A stretch of 64,000 nt of DNA from Limnoperna fortunei (Eukaryota; Mollusca; Bivalvia; Mytilida; Modiolidae), in contig OX104122.1 in NCBI GenBank assembly GCA_944474755.1, positions 2,784,751-2,848,750 on the forward strand, read 5' to 3'. Shown here one piece after another: positions 1-14,508 of the stretch. How positions within the stretch are numbered: position 1 is the stretch's first letter; each line of letters opens with the position of its first letter. Both the position numbers and the translations under genes were made by a program. The notes below the pieces were generated by a model that made no database searches, had not been told where the DNA came from, and saw only the letters and a list, made by a program, of their open reading frames with translations.

Positions 1-3000
1 AATCCGCTAATTTGCTACACATCTACAGGTGCATAAGATAACAGTCCACTAGGCTTACCTAGTTATCCATCTACATGTACACATGGGAACAGTCTAACCC
101 GCTAATTTAGCTACACATCTACAGGTACATAAGATAACAGTCCACTAGGCTTACCTATTTACCAATCTACATGTACACATGGTAACAGTCTAATCCGCTA
201 ATTTAGCTACACATCTACAGGTACATAAGATAACAGTCCACTAGGCTTACCAAGTTATCCATCTACATGTACACATGGTAACAGTCTAATCCGCTAATTT
301 AGCTACACATCTACAGGTACATAAGATAACAGTCCACTAGGCTTACCTAGTTACCCATCTACATATACACACTGTACCAGTCTAATCCGCTAATTTAGCT
401 ACACATCTACAGGTACATAAGATAACAGTCCACTAGGCTTACCTAGTTATCCATCTACATGTACACATGGTAACAGTCTAATCCGCTAATTTGCTACACA
501 TCTACAGGTGCATAAGATAACAGTCCACTAGGCTTACCTAGTTACCCATCTACATGTACACATGGTAACAGTCTAATCCGCTAATTTGCTACAAATCTAC
601 GTGTACATAAGATAACAGTCCACTAGGCTTACCTAGTAACATATCTACATGTACACACTGTACCAGTCTAATCCGATAATTTGCTACACATCTACAGGTA
701 CATACGATAACAGTCCACTAGGCTTACCTAGTTATCCATCTACATGTACACATGGTAACAGTCTAATCCGCTAATTTGCTACACATCTACAGGTAGATAA
801 GATAACAGTCCACTAGGCTTACCTAGTTACCCATCTACATGTACACATGGTAACAGTCTAATCCGCTAATTTGCTACACATCTCCAGGTACATAAGATAA
901 CAGTCCGCTAGGCTTACCTAGTTACCCATCTACATGTACACACTGTACCAGTCTAATCCGCTAATTTAGCTACACATCTACAGGTACATAAGATAACAGT
1001 CCACTAGGCTTACCTATTTACATATCTACATGTACACACTGTACCAGTCTAATCCGCTAATTTAGCTACACATCTACAGGTACATAAGATAACAGTCCAC
1101 TAGGCTTACCTATTTACATATCTACATGTACACACTGTACCAGTCTAATCCGCTAATTTAGCTACACATCTACAGGTACATAAGATAACAGTCCACTAGG
1201 CTTACCTAGTTACCCATCTACATGTACACATGGTAACAGTCTAATCCGCTAATTTAGCTACACATCTACAGGTACATAAGATAACAGTCCACTAGGCCTA
1301 CCTAGTTACCCATATACATTTACACATGGTAACAGTCTAATCCGCTAATTTGCTACACATCTACAGGTGCATAAGATAACAGTCCACTAGGCTTACCTAG
1401 TTACATATCTACATGTACACATGGTACCAGTCTAATCCACTAATTTAGCTACACATCTACAGGTACATAAGATAACAGTCCACTAGGCTTACCTAGTGGA
1501 CCAATATACATTTACACATGGTACCAGTCTAATCCGCTAATTTGCTACACATCTACATGTACACATGGTACCAGTCTAATCCGCTAATTAAGCTACACAT
1601 CTACAGGTACATAAGATAACAGTCCACTAGGCTTACCTATTTACCCATCTACATGTACACATGGTAACAGTCTAATCCGCTAATTTAGCTACACATCTAC
1701 AGGTACATAAGATAACAGTCCACTAGGCTTACCTAGTTATCCATCTACATGTACACATGGTAACAGTCTAATCCGCTAATTTAGCAACACATCTACAGGT
1801 ACATAAGATAACAGTCCACTAGGCTTACCTAGTTACCCATCTACATATACACACTGTACCAGTCTAATCCGCTAATTTAGCTACACATCTACAGGTACAT
1901 AAGATAACAGTCCACTAGGCTTACCTAGTTACCCATATACATTTACACATGGTAACAGTCTAATCCGCTAATTTGCTACACATCTACAGGTACATAAGAT
2001 AACAGTCCACTAGGCTTACCTAGTTATCCATCTACATGTACACATGGTAACAGTCTAATCCGCTAATTTAGCTACACATCTACAGGTACATAAGATAACA
2101 GTCCACTAGGCTTACCTAGTTACCCATCTACATGTACACATGGTAACAGTCTAATCCGCTAATTTGCTACACATCTACAGGTACATAAGATAACAGTCCA
2201 CTAGGCTTACCTAGTTATCCATCTACATGTACACATGGTAACAGTCTAATCCGCTAATTTGCTACACATCTACAGGTACATAAGATAACAGTCCACTAGG
2301 CTTACCTAGTTACCCATCTACATGTATACATGGTAACAGTCTAATCCGCTAATTTGCTACAAATCTACGTGTACATAAGATAACAGTCCACTAGGCTTAC
2401 CTAGTAACATATCTACATGTACACACTGTACCAGTCTAATCCGATAATTTGCTACACATCTACAGGTACATAAGATAACAGTCCACTAGGCTTACCTAGT
2501 TATCCATCTACATGTACACATGGTAACAGTCTAATCCGCTAATTTGCTACACATCTACAGGTAGATAAGATAACAGTCCACTAGGCTTACTTAGTTACCC
2601 ATCTACATGTACACATGGTAACAGTCTAATCCGCTAATTTGCTACACATCTCCAGGTACATAAGATAACAGTCCGCTAGGCTTACCTAGTTACCCATCTA
2701 CATGTACACACTGTGCCAGTCTAATCCGCTAATTTAGCTACACATCTACAGGTACATAAGATAACAGTCCACTAGGCTTACCTATTTACATATCTACATG
2801 TACACACTGTACCAGTCTAATCCGCTAATTTAGCTACAAATCTACAGGTACATAAGATAACAGTCCACTAGGCTTACCTATTTACATATCTACATGTACA
2901 CACTGTACCAGTCTAATCCGCTAATTTAGCTACACATCTACGGGTACATAAGATAACAGTCCACTAGGCTTACCTAGTTACCCATCTACATGTACACATG

Positions 3001-6000
3001 GTAACAGTCTAATCCGCTAATTTAGCTAAACATCTACAGGTACATAAGATAACAGTCCATTAGGCCTACCTAGTTACCCATATACATTTACACATGGTAA
3101 CAGTCTAATCCGCTAATTTGCTACACATCTACAGGTGCATAAGATAACAGTCCACTAGGCTTACCTAGTTACATATCTACATGTACACATGGTACCAGTC
3201 TAATCCACTAATTTAGCTACACATCTACAGGTACATAAGATAACAGTCCACTAGGCTTACCTAGTGGACCAATATACATTTACACATGGTACCAGTCTAA
3301 TCGCTAATTTGCTACACATCTACATGTACACATGGTACCAGTCTAATCCGCTAATTTAGCTACACATCTACAGGTACATAAGATAACAGTCCACTAGGCT
3401 TACCTATTTACCCATCTACATGTACACATGGTAACAGTCTAATCCGCTAATTTAGCTACACATCTACAGGTACATAAGATAACAGTCCACTAGGCTTACC
3501 TAGTTATCCATCTACATGTACACATGGTAACAGTCTAATCCGCTAATTTAGCAACACATCTACAGGTACATAAGATAACAGTCCACTAGGCTTACCTAGT
3601 TACCCATCTACATATACACACTGTACCAGTCTAATCCGCTAATTTAGCTACACATCTACAGGTACATAAGATAACAGTCCACTAGGCTTACCTAGTTACC
3701 CATCTACATGTACACATGGTAACAGTCTAATCCGCTAATTTGCTACACATCTACAGGTACATAAGATAACAGTCCACTAGGCTTACCTAGTTATCCATCT
3801 ACATGTACACATGGTAAGAGTCTAATCCGCTAATTTGCTACACATCTACAGGTACATAAGATAACAGTCCACTAGGCTTACCTAGTTACCCATCTACATG
3901 TACACATGGTAACAGTCTAATCCGTTAATTTGCTACAAATCTACGTGTACATAAGATAACAGTCCACTAGGCTTACCTAGTAACATATCTACATGTACAC
4001 ACTGTACCAGTCTAATCCGATAATTTGCTACACATCTACAGGTACATAAGATAACAGTCCACAAGGCTTACCTAGTTATCCATCTACATGTACACATGAT
4101 AACAGTCTAATCCGCTAATTTAGGTACTCATCTACAGGTACATAAGATAACAGTCCACTAGGCCTACCTAGTTACCCATATACATTTACACATGGTAACA
4201 GTCTAATCCGCTAATTTGCTACACATCTACAGGTACATAAGATAACAGTCCACTAGTCTTACCTAGTTACATATCTACATGTACACACTGTACCAGTCTA
4301 ATCCGCTAATTTAGCTACACATCTACAGGTACATAAGATAACAGTCCACTAGGCTTACCTAGTTACCCATCTACATGTACACATGGTAACAGTCTAATCC
4401 GCTAATTTAGCTACACATCTACAGGTACATAAGATAACAGTCCACTAGGCCTACCTAGTTACCCATATACATTTACACATGGTAACAGTCTAATCCGCTA
4501 ATTTGCTACACATCTACAGGTACATAAGATAACAGTCCACTAGGCTTACCTAGTTACATATCTACATGTACACATGGTACCAGTCTAATCCGCTAATTTA
4601 GCTACACATCTACAGGTACATAAGATAACAGTCCACTAGGCTTACCTAGTGGACCAATATACATTTACACATGGTACCAGTCTAATCCGCTAATTTGCTA
4701 CACATCTACATGTACACATGGTACCAGTCTAATCCGCTAATTTAGCTACACATCTACAGGTACATAAGATAACAGTCCACTAGGCTTACCTATTTACCCA
4801 TCTACATGTACACATGGTAACAGTCTAATCCGCTAATTTAGCTACACATCTACAGGTACATAAGATAACAGTCCACTAGGCTTACCTAGTTATCCATCTA
4901 CATGTACACATGGTAACAGTCTAATCCTCTAATTTAGCTACACATCTACAGGTACATAAGATAACAGTCCACTAGGCTTACCTAGTTACCCATCTACATA
5001 TACACACTGTACCAGTCTAATCCGCTAATTTAGCTACACATCTACAGGTACATAAGATAACAGTCCACTAGGCTTACCTTGTTACCCATCTACATGTACA
5101 CATGGTAACAGTCTAATCCGCTAATTTGCTACACATCTACAGGTACATAAGATAACAGTCCACTAGGCTTACCTAGTTATCCATCTACATGTACACATGG
5201 TGACAGTCTAATCCGCTAATTTGCTACACATCTACAGGTACATAAGATAACAGTCCACTAGGCTTACCTAGTTACCCATCTACATGTACACATGGTAACA
5301 GTCTAATCCGCTAATTTGCTACAAATCTACGTGTACATAAGATAACAGTCCACTAGGCTTACCTAGTAACATATCTACATGTACACACTGTACCAGTCTA
5401 ATCCGATAATTTGCTACACATCTACAGGTACATAAGATAACAGTCCACTAGGCTTACCTAGTTATCCATCTACATGTACACATGGTAACAGTCTAATCCG
5501 CTAATTTGCTACACATCTACAGGTAGATAAGATAACAGTCCACTAGGCTTACCTAGTTACCCATTTACATGTACACATGGTAACAGTCTAATCCGCTAAT
5601 TTGCTACACATCTACAGGTACATAAGATAACAGTCCGCTAGGCTTACCTAGTTACCCATCTACATGTACACACTGTACCAGTCTAATCCGCTAATTTAGC
5701 TACACATCTACAGGTACATAAGATAACAGTCCACTAGGCTTACCTATTTACATATCTACATGTACACACTGTACCAGTCTAATCCGCTAATTTAGCTACA
5801 CATCTACAGGTACATAAGATAACAGTCCACTAGGCTTACCTATTTACATATCTACATGTACACACTGTACCAGTCTAATCCGCTAATTTAGCTACACATC
5901 TACAGGTACATAAGATAACAGTCCACTAGGCTTACCTAGTTACCCATCTACATGTACACATGGTAACAGTCTAATCCGCTAATTTAGCTACACATCTACA

Positions 6001-6724
6001 GGTACATAAGATAACAGTCCACTAGGCCTACCTAGTTACCCATATACATTTACACATGGTAACAGTCTAATCCGCTAATTTGCTACACATCTACAGGTAC
6101 ATAAGATAACAGTCCACTAGGCTTACCTAGTTACATATCTACATGTACACATGGTACCAGTCTAATCCGCTAATTTAGCTACACATCTACAGGTACATAA
6201 GATAACAGTCCACTAGGCTTACCTAGTGGACCAATATACATTTACACATGGTACCAGTCTAATCCGCTAATTTGCTACACATCTATATGTACACATGGTA
6301 CCAGTCTAATCCGCTAATTTAGCTACACATCTACAGGTACATAAGATAACAGTCCACTAGGCTTACCTAGTGGACCAATATACATTTACACATGGTACCA
6401 GTCTAATCCGCTAATTTGCTACACATCTACATGTACAGATGGTACCAGTCTAACCCGCTAATTTGCTACACATCTACAGGTACATAAGATAACAGTCCAC
6501 TAGGCTTACCTAGTTACCCATCTACATGTACACATGGTAACAGTCTAATCCGCTAATTTAGCTACACATCTACAGGTACATAAGATAACAGTCCACTAGG
6601 CTTACCTAGTTATCCATCTACATGTACACATGGTAACAGTCTAATCCGCTAATTTAGCTACACATCTACAGGTACATAAGATAACAGTCCACTAGGCTTA
6701 CCTAGTTACCCATCTACATGTACA
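1..6724. repeat. 96-bp dimeric satellite array (core)
   Basis: Uninterrupted tandem array with a 96-bp period (for example TAATCCGCTA recurs at 191 and 287). Each unit is two diverged 48-bp halves. Half A contains AATCCGCTAATTTAGCTACA and half B contains CCACTAGGCTTACCTAGTTA; both share CATCTACA(G/T)GTACA and end in TAACAGT. Rare variant units recur in the same order: the TAGTAACATATC variant lies at about 631, 2399, 3975 and 5361, and the TAGTGGACCAATATAC variant at about 1491, 3259, 4644, 6221 and 6365. This indicates a higher-order repeat of 1768, 1576 or 1386 bp, shortened in steps of about two dimers. Some units are 48 bp short. The array continues beyond the left window edge. No coding content seen. 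Confidence 0.97.
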
Positions 6725-7990
6725 CATGGTAACAGTCTAGTCCTCTCATTTAGGTACACATCTACAGGTACATAAGATAACAGTCCACTAGGCTTACCTA
6801 GTTACTCATCTACATACATGTACACATGGTAACAGTCTAGTCCTCTAATTTAGGTACACATCTACAGGTACATAAGATAACAGTCCACTAGGCTTACCTA
6901 GTTACCCATCTACATGTACACATGGTAACAGTCTAGTCCCCTAATTTAGGTACACATCTACAGGTACATAAGATAACAGTCCACTAGGCTTACCTAGTTA
7001 CCCATATACATGTACACATGGTAACAGTCTAGTCCTCTAATTTAGGTACTCATCTGCAGGTACATAAGATAACAGTCCATTAGGCTAACCTAACTTCATA
7101 TCTACATGTACATATGGTTACAGTCTAATCCGCTAATTTAGGTGCACATCTACATTTACATAAGATAACAGTCCACTAGGCTAACCTAACTACACATCTG
7201 CAAATACAAGGGGTAACAGAGCACTCGGATATCTTAGCTACCCTTATACAGGTACACACGGTAAAATTCCACTGGGCTAACGTACCTTAATAGCGATACA
7301 CACGGTAATAGTGCGCACTGCTTGCCTAGTCACCCATCAACAGGTAAGCACAGTACCAGTGCACTCGGTTAACTTAGCTTCTCATCTACAGGTACACACG
7401 GTATCATATCACTACATATATGGTTCACAGTTCGATACAGTAACAGTACACTGGTGTAACTAAGAAACTCATGTATAGGTACATAAGGTAACATTCGGCT
7501 CGGCTAACCTATCAATACATCTGCATGCACACAGGGTAGCATTCCACTCGGCTACCTTAGCTATACATGTACAGGTACATACGGTAACATTCCCGTCGGC
7601 TAACTTATCTAAACATCTACAGATACATACGGTATCAGCGCACAAGGCTAATATAACTACACATCTAGAGGTACATACTTTAAAGTACACTCGGCTAACT
7701 TAGCTATACATCTACTGGTACATACGATAACAGCTCACTAGGCTAACATAAATACACCTCTACTGGTACATACAGTAACAGTCCACTCGGCTATATATCT
7801 ACTGGTACATACGGTGACAGCTCACTAGGCTAACATAACTACACGTCTACAGGTGCATACGGAAATAGTCCACTTTGCTAAACTAGCTATCCATCTACAG
7901 GTACACATGGTAACAATCCAGTCAACCAACTTGGCTCACATTTACAGATACAAACAGTAACAGCTGCAGTACTCTTGGTTAACATATATA
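6725..7990. repeat. Decayed right edge of the 96-bp satellite
   Basis: Units become progressively more divergent towards the right. From about 7100 the A/B alternation fades. Most units are about 48 bp and carry one blended motif (GGCTAAC, then TAGCTA-ACATCTAC, then GGTACATACGGTAACAG), combining features of both halves of the core dimer. The last recognisable unit is near 7900-7990. Short open frames here, such as 7469-7690 on the minus strand, follow the repeat and are not genes. Confidence 0.9.
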
Positions 7991-10229
7991 TTGGCGACAT
8001 ATATACAAGTACACAGAGTAACCCAACTATTGACCTATCCGACGCCAGGCTGTATGTAGGAACGTATCACTCGTGACTTACGTGACACGAAGACAGCAAC
8101 ACATTGCTACCGAAACAGGCACACTTTTGTAACACCCAGGAAATCGGTTGCGACAGAAACAACTCTCGCGACCAATACAAGTGGCCGAAGACCAACTACT
8201 AGGCCAATACAGAAATCTTCATTTAATATATATTGTAACATACAAATTGTTCCTTTAATCTTTGTAAAGATTAATTCTGTAACATAAGGCTTTTCATATT
8301 AAACCACGCTTTCACGTCACGTGATAGAATTGCCCATTTAAATACATTGACGTAGGCAGTGCTTAGCTATGGTATAATCAACCATTTTTAAGTTATTCCA
8401 AAGAGTATTAGCGCCGACTCTTGCAATGATTCAAAATACTAAAAGAACAGCATAGATCGTCTAGACTGGCTGTCTAGCACGTGATAGCTTGACAACAATA
8501 ATGTCACGTCCATTTCAAATGCTATTGGTTGACTTATGTTACAAAAGATATATACCCACACCGATCAACCGACTTATATCATTTTGGTGAGAAGATGTAT
8601 GACACGATGAAAAAAGATATAAACAAGTTAAGAACTATACGTATACAGATGACTTTTTCCAAATCGCTACGTTTAAAACTCACTGTATCAAATATAGTGT
8701 AGTAAAAAATTATTTGGCATATATTCGTCCATTAACATATTCAATCGTTTTAACTAATGTTTTCATTTGTTATCTGAAAATAGGTTCCAAAGGTACTGGC
8801 ATCACAAATTTGAACAAATAACTGCAAAATTTACGCTTCTGCACAATATATTTCTGTATCAAGTGTTTTTGTTCAAAAGGACATATATCCAACGTTTTTT
8901 CTGACCCCAAAATTATTCTTTCAATTGCAATTTATTAGTAGTTTGAATCATTTTTCTTTACGCATTTACTGAAAAATGATACGGAAAAAATTAGCTCATC
9001 TTTTTATAATGAAACGATGAATAAAAGTTCCTTGACACGATTGAAAACAGCCACGTATTTCTTCAGTGATTAGTTTTATACTTCCACATGGGGCATTTCA
9101 ATAACATTTTACCACTAATGTCTGTATATCATTGAATATTATACAAAAAGTCTACAATTGTTAATACAATAGGACTATTATGTATACATTCTTGACACAA
9201 ATCACTAGACATGGAAAAAGGTAACAGCAGCGGAGCAGCTTTGTAATTCATCTTAAAACCATAGTCAGTGTGGAATTAAACATAGAGTAAATGCTCTCAT
9301 TTAGACAATCCCAGAGCTCTATATATGAGTTCTCACCTATCAACAAATAACACATAACGAACAAGATTTTGTAAAAATATTTCCTACTTGTACAAATATT
9401 TCCTACTATGTCGACATTAAATAGTATATAACGGATCCATCTACTTGGTAGGTCAATATATTGATGTCAAACTTCTTTTTACAAATTATAAGGTATGAAA
9501 CATTATCAAATGTGCTGCCTACAATCAGGAACCTATATACTAGTCCAGCTTCAATTTATAATAAAGACGAAGAGCGAGAAATTTAAGGTTAATTAGCGTA
9601 CAAATGAGAGTTAAATCTCAAGAATTAATACATCATATATAACTGTAACACGAATACTGCAAATGTCTAATAACTTTTAACATTATCGGTTGCAAATATT
9701 TTGAGAATTCCACAGTAATCATTTACATAAAAACAGAAAAGGAAAATGTTTTGGGGTTTTCTTCAATTAAAATAGTTTGCTGATTGATATGGTGATTTGT
9801 GCAAACGAATAGTACGTTATAGGCTGTTATCCGACAGTCCCCAACTTCTTGTTGGCCGATGTGCATTACAATGATTTTAGTTTAACATTTAACCCCTTCT
9901 GGAAATTGGAACGGTTCGATATTTGGCGATTCGTACTAATAGACAGTAAGTTCTGCACAAATCTCATTGTCGACCCTCTACTTTCTGCTTGCAGCTTATA
10001 CGTATTGAACAATTTCGTCAAACGTTTCTCGTGTTTCGTTTATCGTACTGGTTGGATATTTCATATTATTGTTTATACTAATGGATTGTATACGATTTAA
10101 AACCCTGGTACTTATTTGTCAATCAAAACAAAATGCTAATCGACTTGTCAAAGTTCAAAGTCTAAGGTCTACAACGATGATAGGAGACCCATTGTCTAGT
10201 AATTATCTACACATGGCATATATGAAACG
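7991..10229. other. AT-rich non-coding DNA
   Basis: A slightly GC-richer patch (8040-8215) is followed by AT-rich sequence. Open frames are short and do not look like coding sequence. I see no RNA gene or recognisable element here. Confidence 0.6.
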
Positions 10230-10368
10230 CTTAGCCTATTTCAGCGAAGGTCGGGGTCTTCTCTGGGCACTCAGGCTTCCACTCCCATTAAAGACATCAT
10301 ACAGCTGATAAATTGCTGAAAGGCATTAAAAACCATTCATACAAACAAACAAACATTCAAACAATTAT
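10230..10368 (+). mobile_element. SINE 3' remnant (diverged)
   Basis: This stretch aligns by eye with the 3' part of the full SINE at 46705-46977: GGTCGGGGTCTTCTC, then GGGCACTCAGGCTTCC, then CAGCTGATAAATTGCTGAAA, then a CAAACAAACAAAC tail. The tRNA-like head is missing and the body has many substitutions, so it is an old 5'-truncated copy. Confidence 0.7.
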
Positions 10369-10369
10369 T

Positions 10370-10660
10370 TTAAAAGTTATACCGGGCGCAAACAATGACT
10401 AAAAGGCATTGATGTTATCCTGGGTGGGGGGTCAAATTTCGAAGTTAAATATCCCGGACACGAAGCAGTCACTCAATAGGCAATGATGTGACCTTGGGGT
10501 CAAATTTTAAATTAAATATCAACACCTATGGCATGCGAAACATCGATAAGTTATAATCTACCCACATGCCAAATATCAAAAAGCCTACCTAAAAAAAGTT
10601 ATATCCCGGACAAGATTTATAATGGCTGCACGGACGAACACACAACAATATGTCGACCAT
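10370..10660. repeat. Diverged interspersed repeat with TTATxCCGG(A/G) motifs
   Basis: The phrase AAAGTTATACCGGGCGCAAA near 10372 recurs in altered form as AAATATCCCGGACACGAAG and AGTTATATCCCGGACAAG. Between them are GTGACCTTGGGGTCAAAT-type segments and a closing GGACGAACAC. The organisation resembles the GTCCGG-containing repeats at 14885-15380 and 46005-46425. It is internally repetitive and non-coding. Family assignment is tentative. Confidence 0.45.
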
Positions 10661-13072
10661 TTTTTGCCTCTTTTACAAAAAACCCAATATAAACCTCCTA
10701 AAAATGAAAAGTGTTATGTAACACTAGATAAAGCTATCTTACATATCCTGACCGTGTATTAGTATGCGATTTGCAGTGTCAAATAAATTTGGCTAAAAAT
10801 ATCAGTCTTAAATGAGAAGAAAAGAAAAAAGAAGATGATGTAAATTACCAGACAAAAAAAATATGTCTCCCATTTATCTTCGTTTGGTATAGATAATAAA
10901 ATAAGAGTTGGATACCAATACAAAGTATAGATTGAAAGCTTCTCTACAAATGTTATTCTGTGTCGCAATTTGTTCATTTCATATTTTATGCACAGTAATC
11001 AAAATTAATTTTCCCCATCCTCCTCTTCATGCTTGATATTGACAAGAAAATAAAAAAATTCATATATTATTACGTTACGAACTCTTAAAGTGCATACTTA
11101 TTCAATCGGTTAGCACAATTTAACAGCTTATACAAAGTCATATTTCTTGTTTTAATCATATCATTGAACTGATTTACATCGTATCGTAATTTCTATGACA
11201 GTGCAATTAAAATCAAATTAATATTGTTAATGCATTATGTTAAAGATACATTTTTGGCATCAAGCGAAAGCCAAAGGAATATTCTTTATATTTAAACGGC
11301 CGATTTGAAATAAAATTATATCATAAAAGGTCATTTTAGCATTTTAATAACTATATCAATATGTCTATTACACTTTTATAAATCGACCGTGGGTACAATT
11401 TAGTCCAGAATTGACCTTGGCAAAAGGAACGTGCGGTTATTTAGATTTCTTTTTAACTCCTTGCCACTATATATGTGGGACAATTGCTTGCATGTGTTTA
11501 AAACCCGCCCTATATTTAAAATGTTTTTTACAATGGTTTTCTACGTCAATCTTGTAAATAAAGAGCTTCGTTTGAACTAGCATGCAATTTGTATTCTCAC
11601 AAAATTAATTGTGTTCAAACTTGTATTGTCATAGCAACGCGAAGCATTATTTTCAGAATAATTAGGTGGCGTAATGAAAAAACATAAAACGATTGCTTAA
11701 GCTAAATATCTTTATGAAGAGTTGGGCTGGAACACAGCATGTAACACTAACGGCTATAATGTGCTTACTATTTTATGACATCAGCAAGTGTGTAATGAAC
11801 CTGACACTCTCCAAACACCTCCCCAATATGGTCCGAGGTCAGTTTTTAGTTATTATAACCCGACAAACCCTCTACAAACGCATAGGTATCTCCTACATGT
11901 ATAACATACAAGTGATTTTCAAGCCGATGAAGATGCAAAACTATACAGATTAAGAATTATAAATGTTCTCAGTACAAATATTTTATTTACATATTTTTGT
12001 GTCTATGAGTTCAATGTTTCTTCAAGAGTGTGTTGCTTATCGCCTTCGCTTATTTACTTCTTCGCAGTTCCGGTTATTTTGGCGCCATTAGCGATTTAAG
12101 TTGAAGTCGAGCGTACCTTCCTCGTATTCAGGCTTTAGCTCAAAATACATTTGATACAATAGGGAACACTTTTCGATCACCTGGACTAAAGTCGGTCACC
12201 GAAACAACAAAAATATAGGTGAAAAATAAATAAGCTAGTTTTATATATGCATTCGTTGATACTTTTATGACATAAAATGGTCAGTTTGCCGTCGAACTGT
12301 AATTAAATTTAATCAAACATTAGTTCATCTGAAATTGAAAAATTGGTCGTTAAACACTTGACAATGCATGTAGTGTGTTTTTGATGGAGCATGTCACAAC
12401 AAATCCTCTTAAAAAGATTCCCTTGGAACATAAAAGACATGTCCGCTTATCCCATGTAATAATAATTATCATCAGTATAAACCGATACACCTCATCCCAA
12501 AATCTAAAAATGTAATATGTATTTCGCAAATCATTTGGTCTAAGTTATCTATAACAAAAATGAACATATTTGATGTCATTTGGTCTAAGTTATATATAAC
12601 AAAATGAACATGTTTGATGTCATTCGGCCAGTAAACAGAAACATGTGGACACTATTAGTTTGTTTATTTTATGCGTTTATTAATTTGAATTTGTGTGACG
12701 CTTTAGACTGTTTCATGGTGTAAAATTTGCAAGTGAGAACCACGAATGTCGGCAAAAAGCTTGAAATCCTTTGCTAAATAGGACTAAAGATGAGCACAAA
12801 TTACGCAGGTCAGGGTAAACAATCCCAGTGTTCAAGAATTGACACGCCGGTGATCGATAACACGACCAACTCTTTAACCACAGCCACGACATGTATTGAT
12901 AACTTTCACAGAGCACGATGCGAATAAAGACGAAATCCAATAGCATTGGCTGTCAGTTATCTTGTAAAAAGTTGAAATGTACAACATTCATGTTGTTCGA
13001 TCGGTTTTCTTTGCTATTTGTCTTACTACGGACTCAAATATTACAAAATATTGTAGAAAGTTTGTAGAAAGT
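10661..13072. other. AT-rich non-coding DNA with a short tandem duplication
   Basis: No gene recognised. A local tandem duplication of about 55 bp lies at 12533-12625, in which GTCATTTGGTCTAAGTTAT occurs twice. At 12991-13024 is a 34-nt stretch (TGTTGTTCG, then TCGGTTTTCTTTGCTATTTG) that recurs with one mismatch at 49828-49861, marking an uncharacterised interspersed repeat. Short frames at 10759-10977, 11693-11953 and 12713-12946 have no recognisable product. Confidence 0.55.
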
Positions 13073-13498
13073 TTGGACATTAGTTCTGGTTTACGGTATT
13101 GTGCATGACGGTGTTATCATATGGGCTGCAGTGTACTTGATTCATGGACATTAGTACTGGGTAAAGGTATGATGGCTGCAGTGTTCTCGATTCCTGGATA
13201 TTAGTCTAGGTTAAGGTATGACGGCTGAAGTGTACTCGATTCCTGGACATTAGTACTGGGTTGCGGTGTTGTCATACGGGCTGCAGAGTACTCGATTCAT
13301 GGACATTAGTGCTGGTTTAAGGTATGACGGCTGCAGTGTACTCGATTCCTGGATATTAGTACTGGGTTTACGGTGTTATCATATGGGCTGCAGTGTACTC
13401 GATTCATGGAAATTAGTACTGGGTTTACGGTGTTATCATATGGGCTGCAGTGTACTCGATTCCTGGATATTAGTACTGGGTTTACGGTGTTATCATAT
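13073..13498. repeat. Minisatellite (51-58-bp units), upstream copy
   Basis: About seven units with the core GGCTGCAGTGTACTCGATTC, then TGGA(T/C)ATTAGTACTGG. Two unit types alternate, one with GGTTAAGGTATGAC and one with GGTTTACGGTGTT(A/G)TCATA. The same family, with the same variant order over about 220 bp, occurs at 18706-19347. The short frames on both strands here are repeat-encoded. Confidence 0.92.
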
Positions 13499-14508
13499 CC
13501 TTTCCACAACCAAAGTGTGGTAATGTGCACCATATATACAGAGGCTAAATATTAAATCAAGATTTGTAGTAGGACAGCCATTGCGTAATTTTGGGTTTGT
13601 TTTCCCAAAGCCATAGGTATTTATGTGCAAAAATATTAGGAGTAATGGATTACATTGAATATATAGAAAATACAATGCATCAAAATGCACATTTGTTCAC
13701 AATGGCTGCTAGAAAGCAATTTATGATTTTATTAAAATGCACATGAATACTCTCTAGTTGCTTTTTATGTTTTTAATGTAGAGCTACTACGCTCTGGCTT
13801 TTCTATGGACATTGTATAATTTTACTCATTTGACTGTTCCAGCCTTTGGGGACATATATCTTTTGATAATCCCTAATCAACATTTTACCTCTATGGACCT
13901 TTGCTAAAAAATATGATTGTAAAAACTTATGTTATGCTATCAGTACGATCTTACTTATTACACATTTTTCTGCTATGGTTTTGAAGTAAGAAAAATCCAT
14001 TATTATCAACATAAATACACTACAGATGGAAGTAATTAAAGATTGCTTACACTTTATTCTGCAATGATTTAGAGAACTCCACGTGGCATTTCACACATTT
14101 TCAAGTGAAAGAAGGATGCACAAAATATGAAAAGTAAGTTCAATGCTTATCTTATTCATTATTCTTGTAGTCATGTACTTATTAAAATAGTAATTATTAA
14201 TTAATTATGTATAAAAGTAAACTTTTAGTTAGTTAAATTTTCAAATGATTAAATATCATTTGATTCTATAATAAATTGATATTATTATCAACGAAAAATG
14301 TTTATTGAGTAATGCAGCTGTTCCGTCTTTGAAAAAACCAACATAATTTAAACATATAATTTACTAAATTTAAACTTGACAAATGATTTATGTATGAAAC
14401 CAACTATATAAATTGACAATCAAAATAATTCTAGTTTGAAGTTTGTGACCATGTCATGAATCAACCAAAGATATTTATTATATACATATATGTCATTATA
14501 GATCTATA
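13499..14508. other. AT-rich non-coding DNA upstream of the OTU exon
   Basis: No gene or RNA recognised. Just before 14509 the sequence TCATTATAG could be a splice acceptor, so an additional upstream exon cannot be excluded. Confidence 0.5.

Noticed and set aside
1..6724. CRISPR-like array
   Set aside because: The repeat is a contiguous satellite without unique spacers, in a eukaryotic setting.
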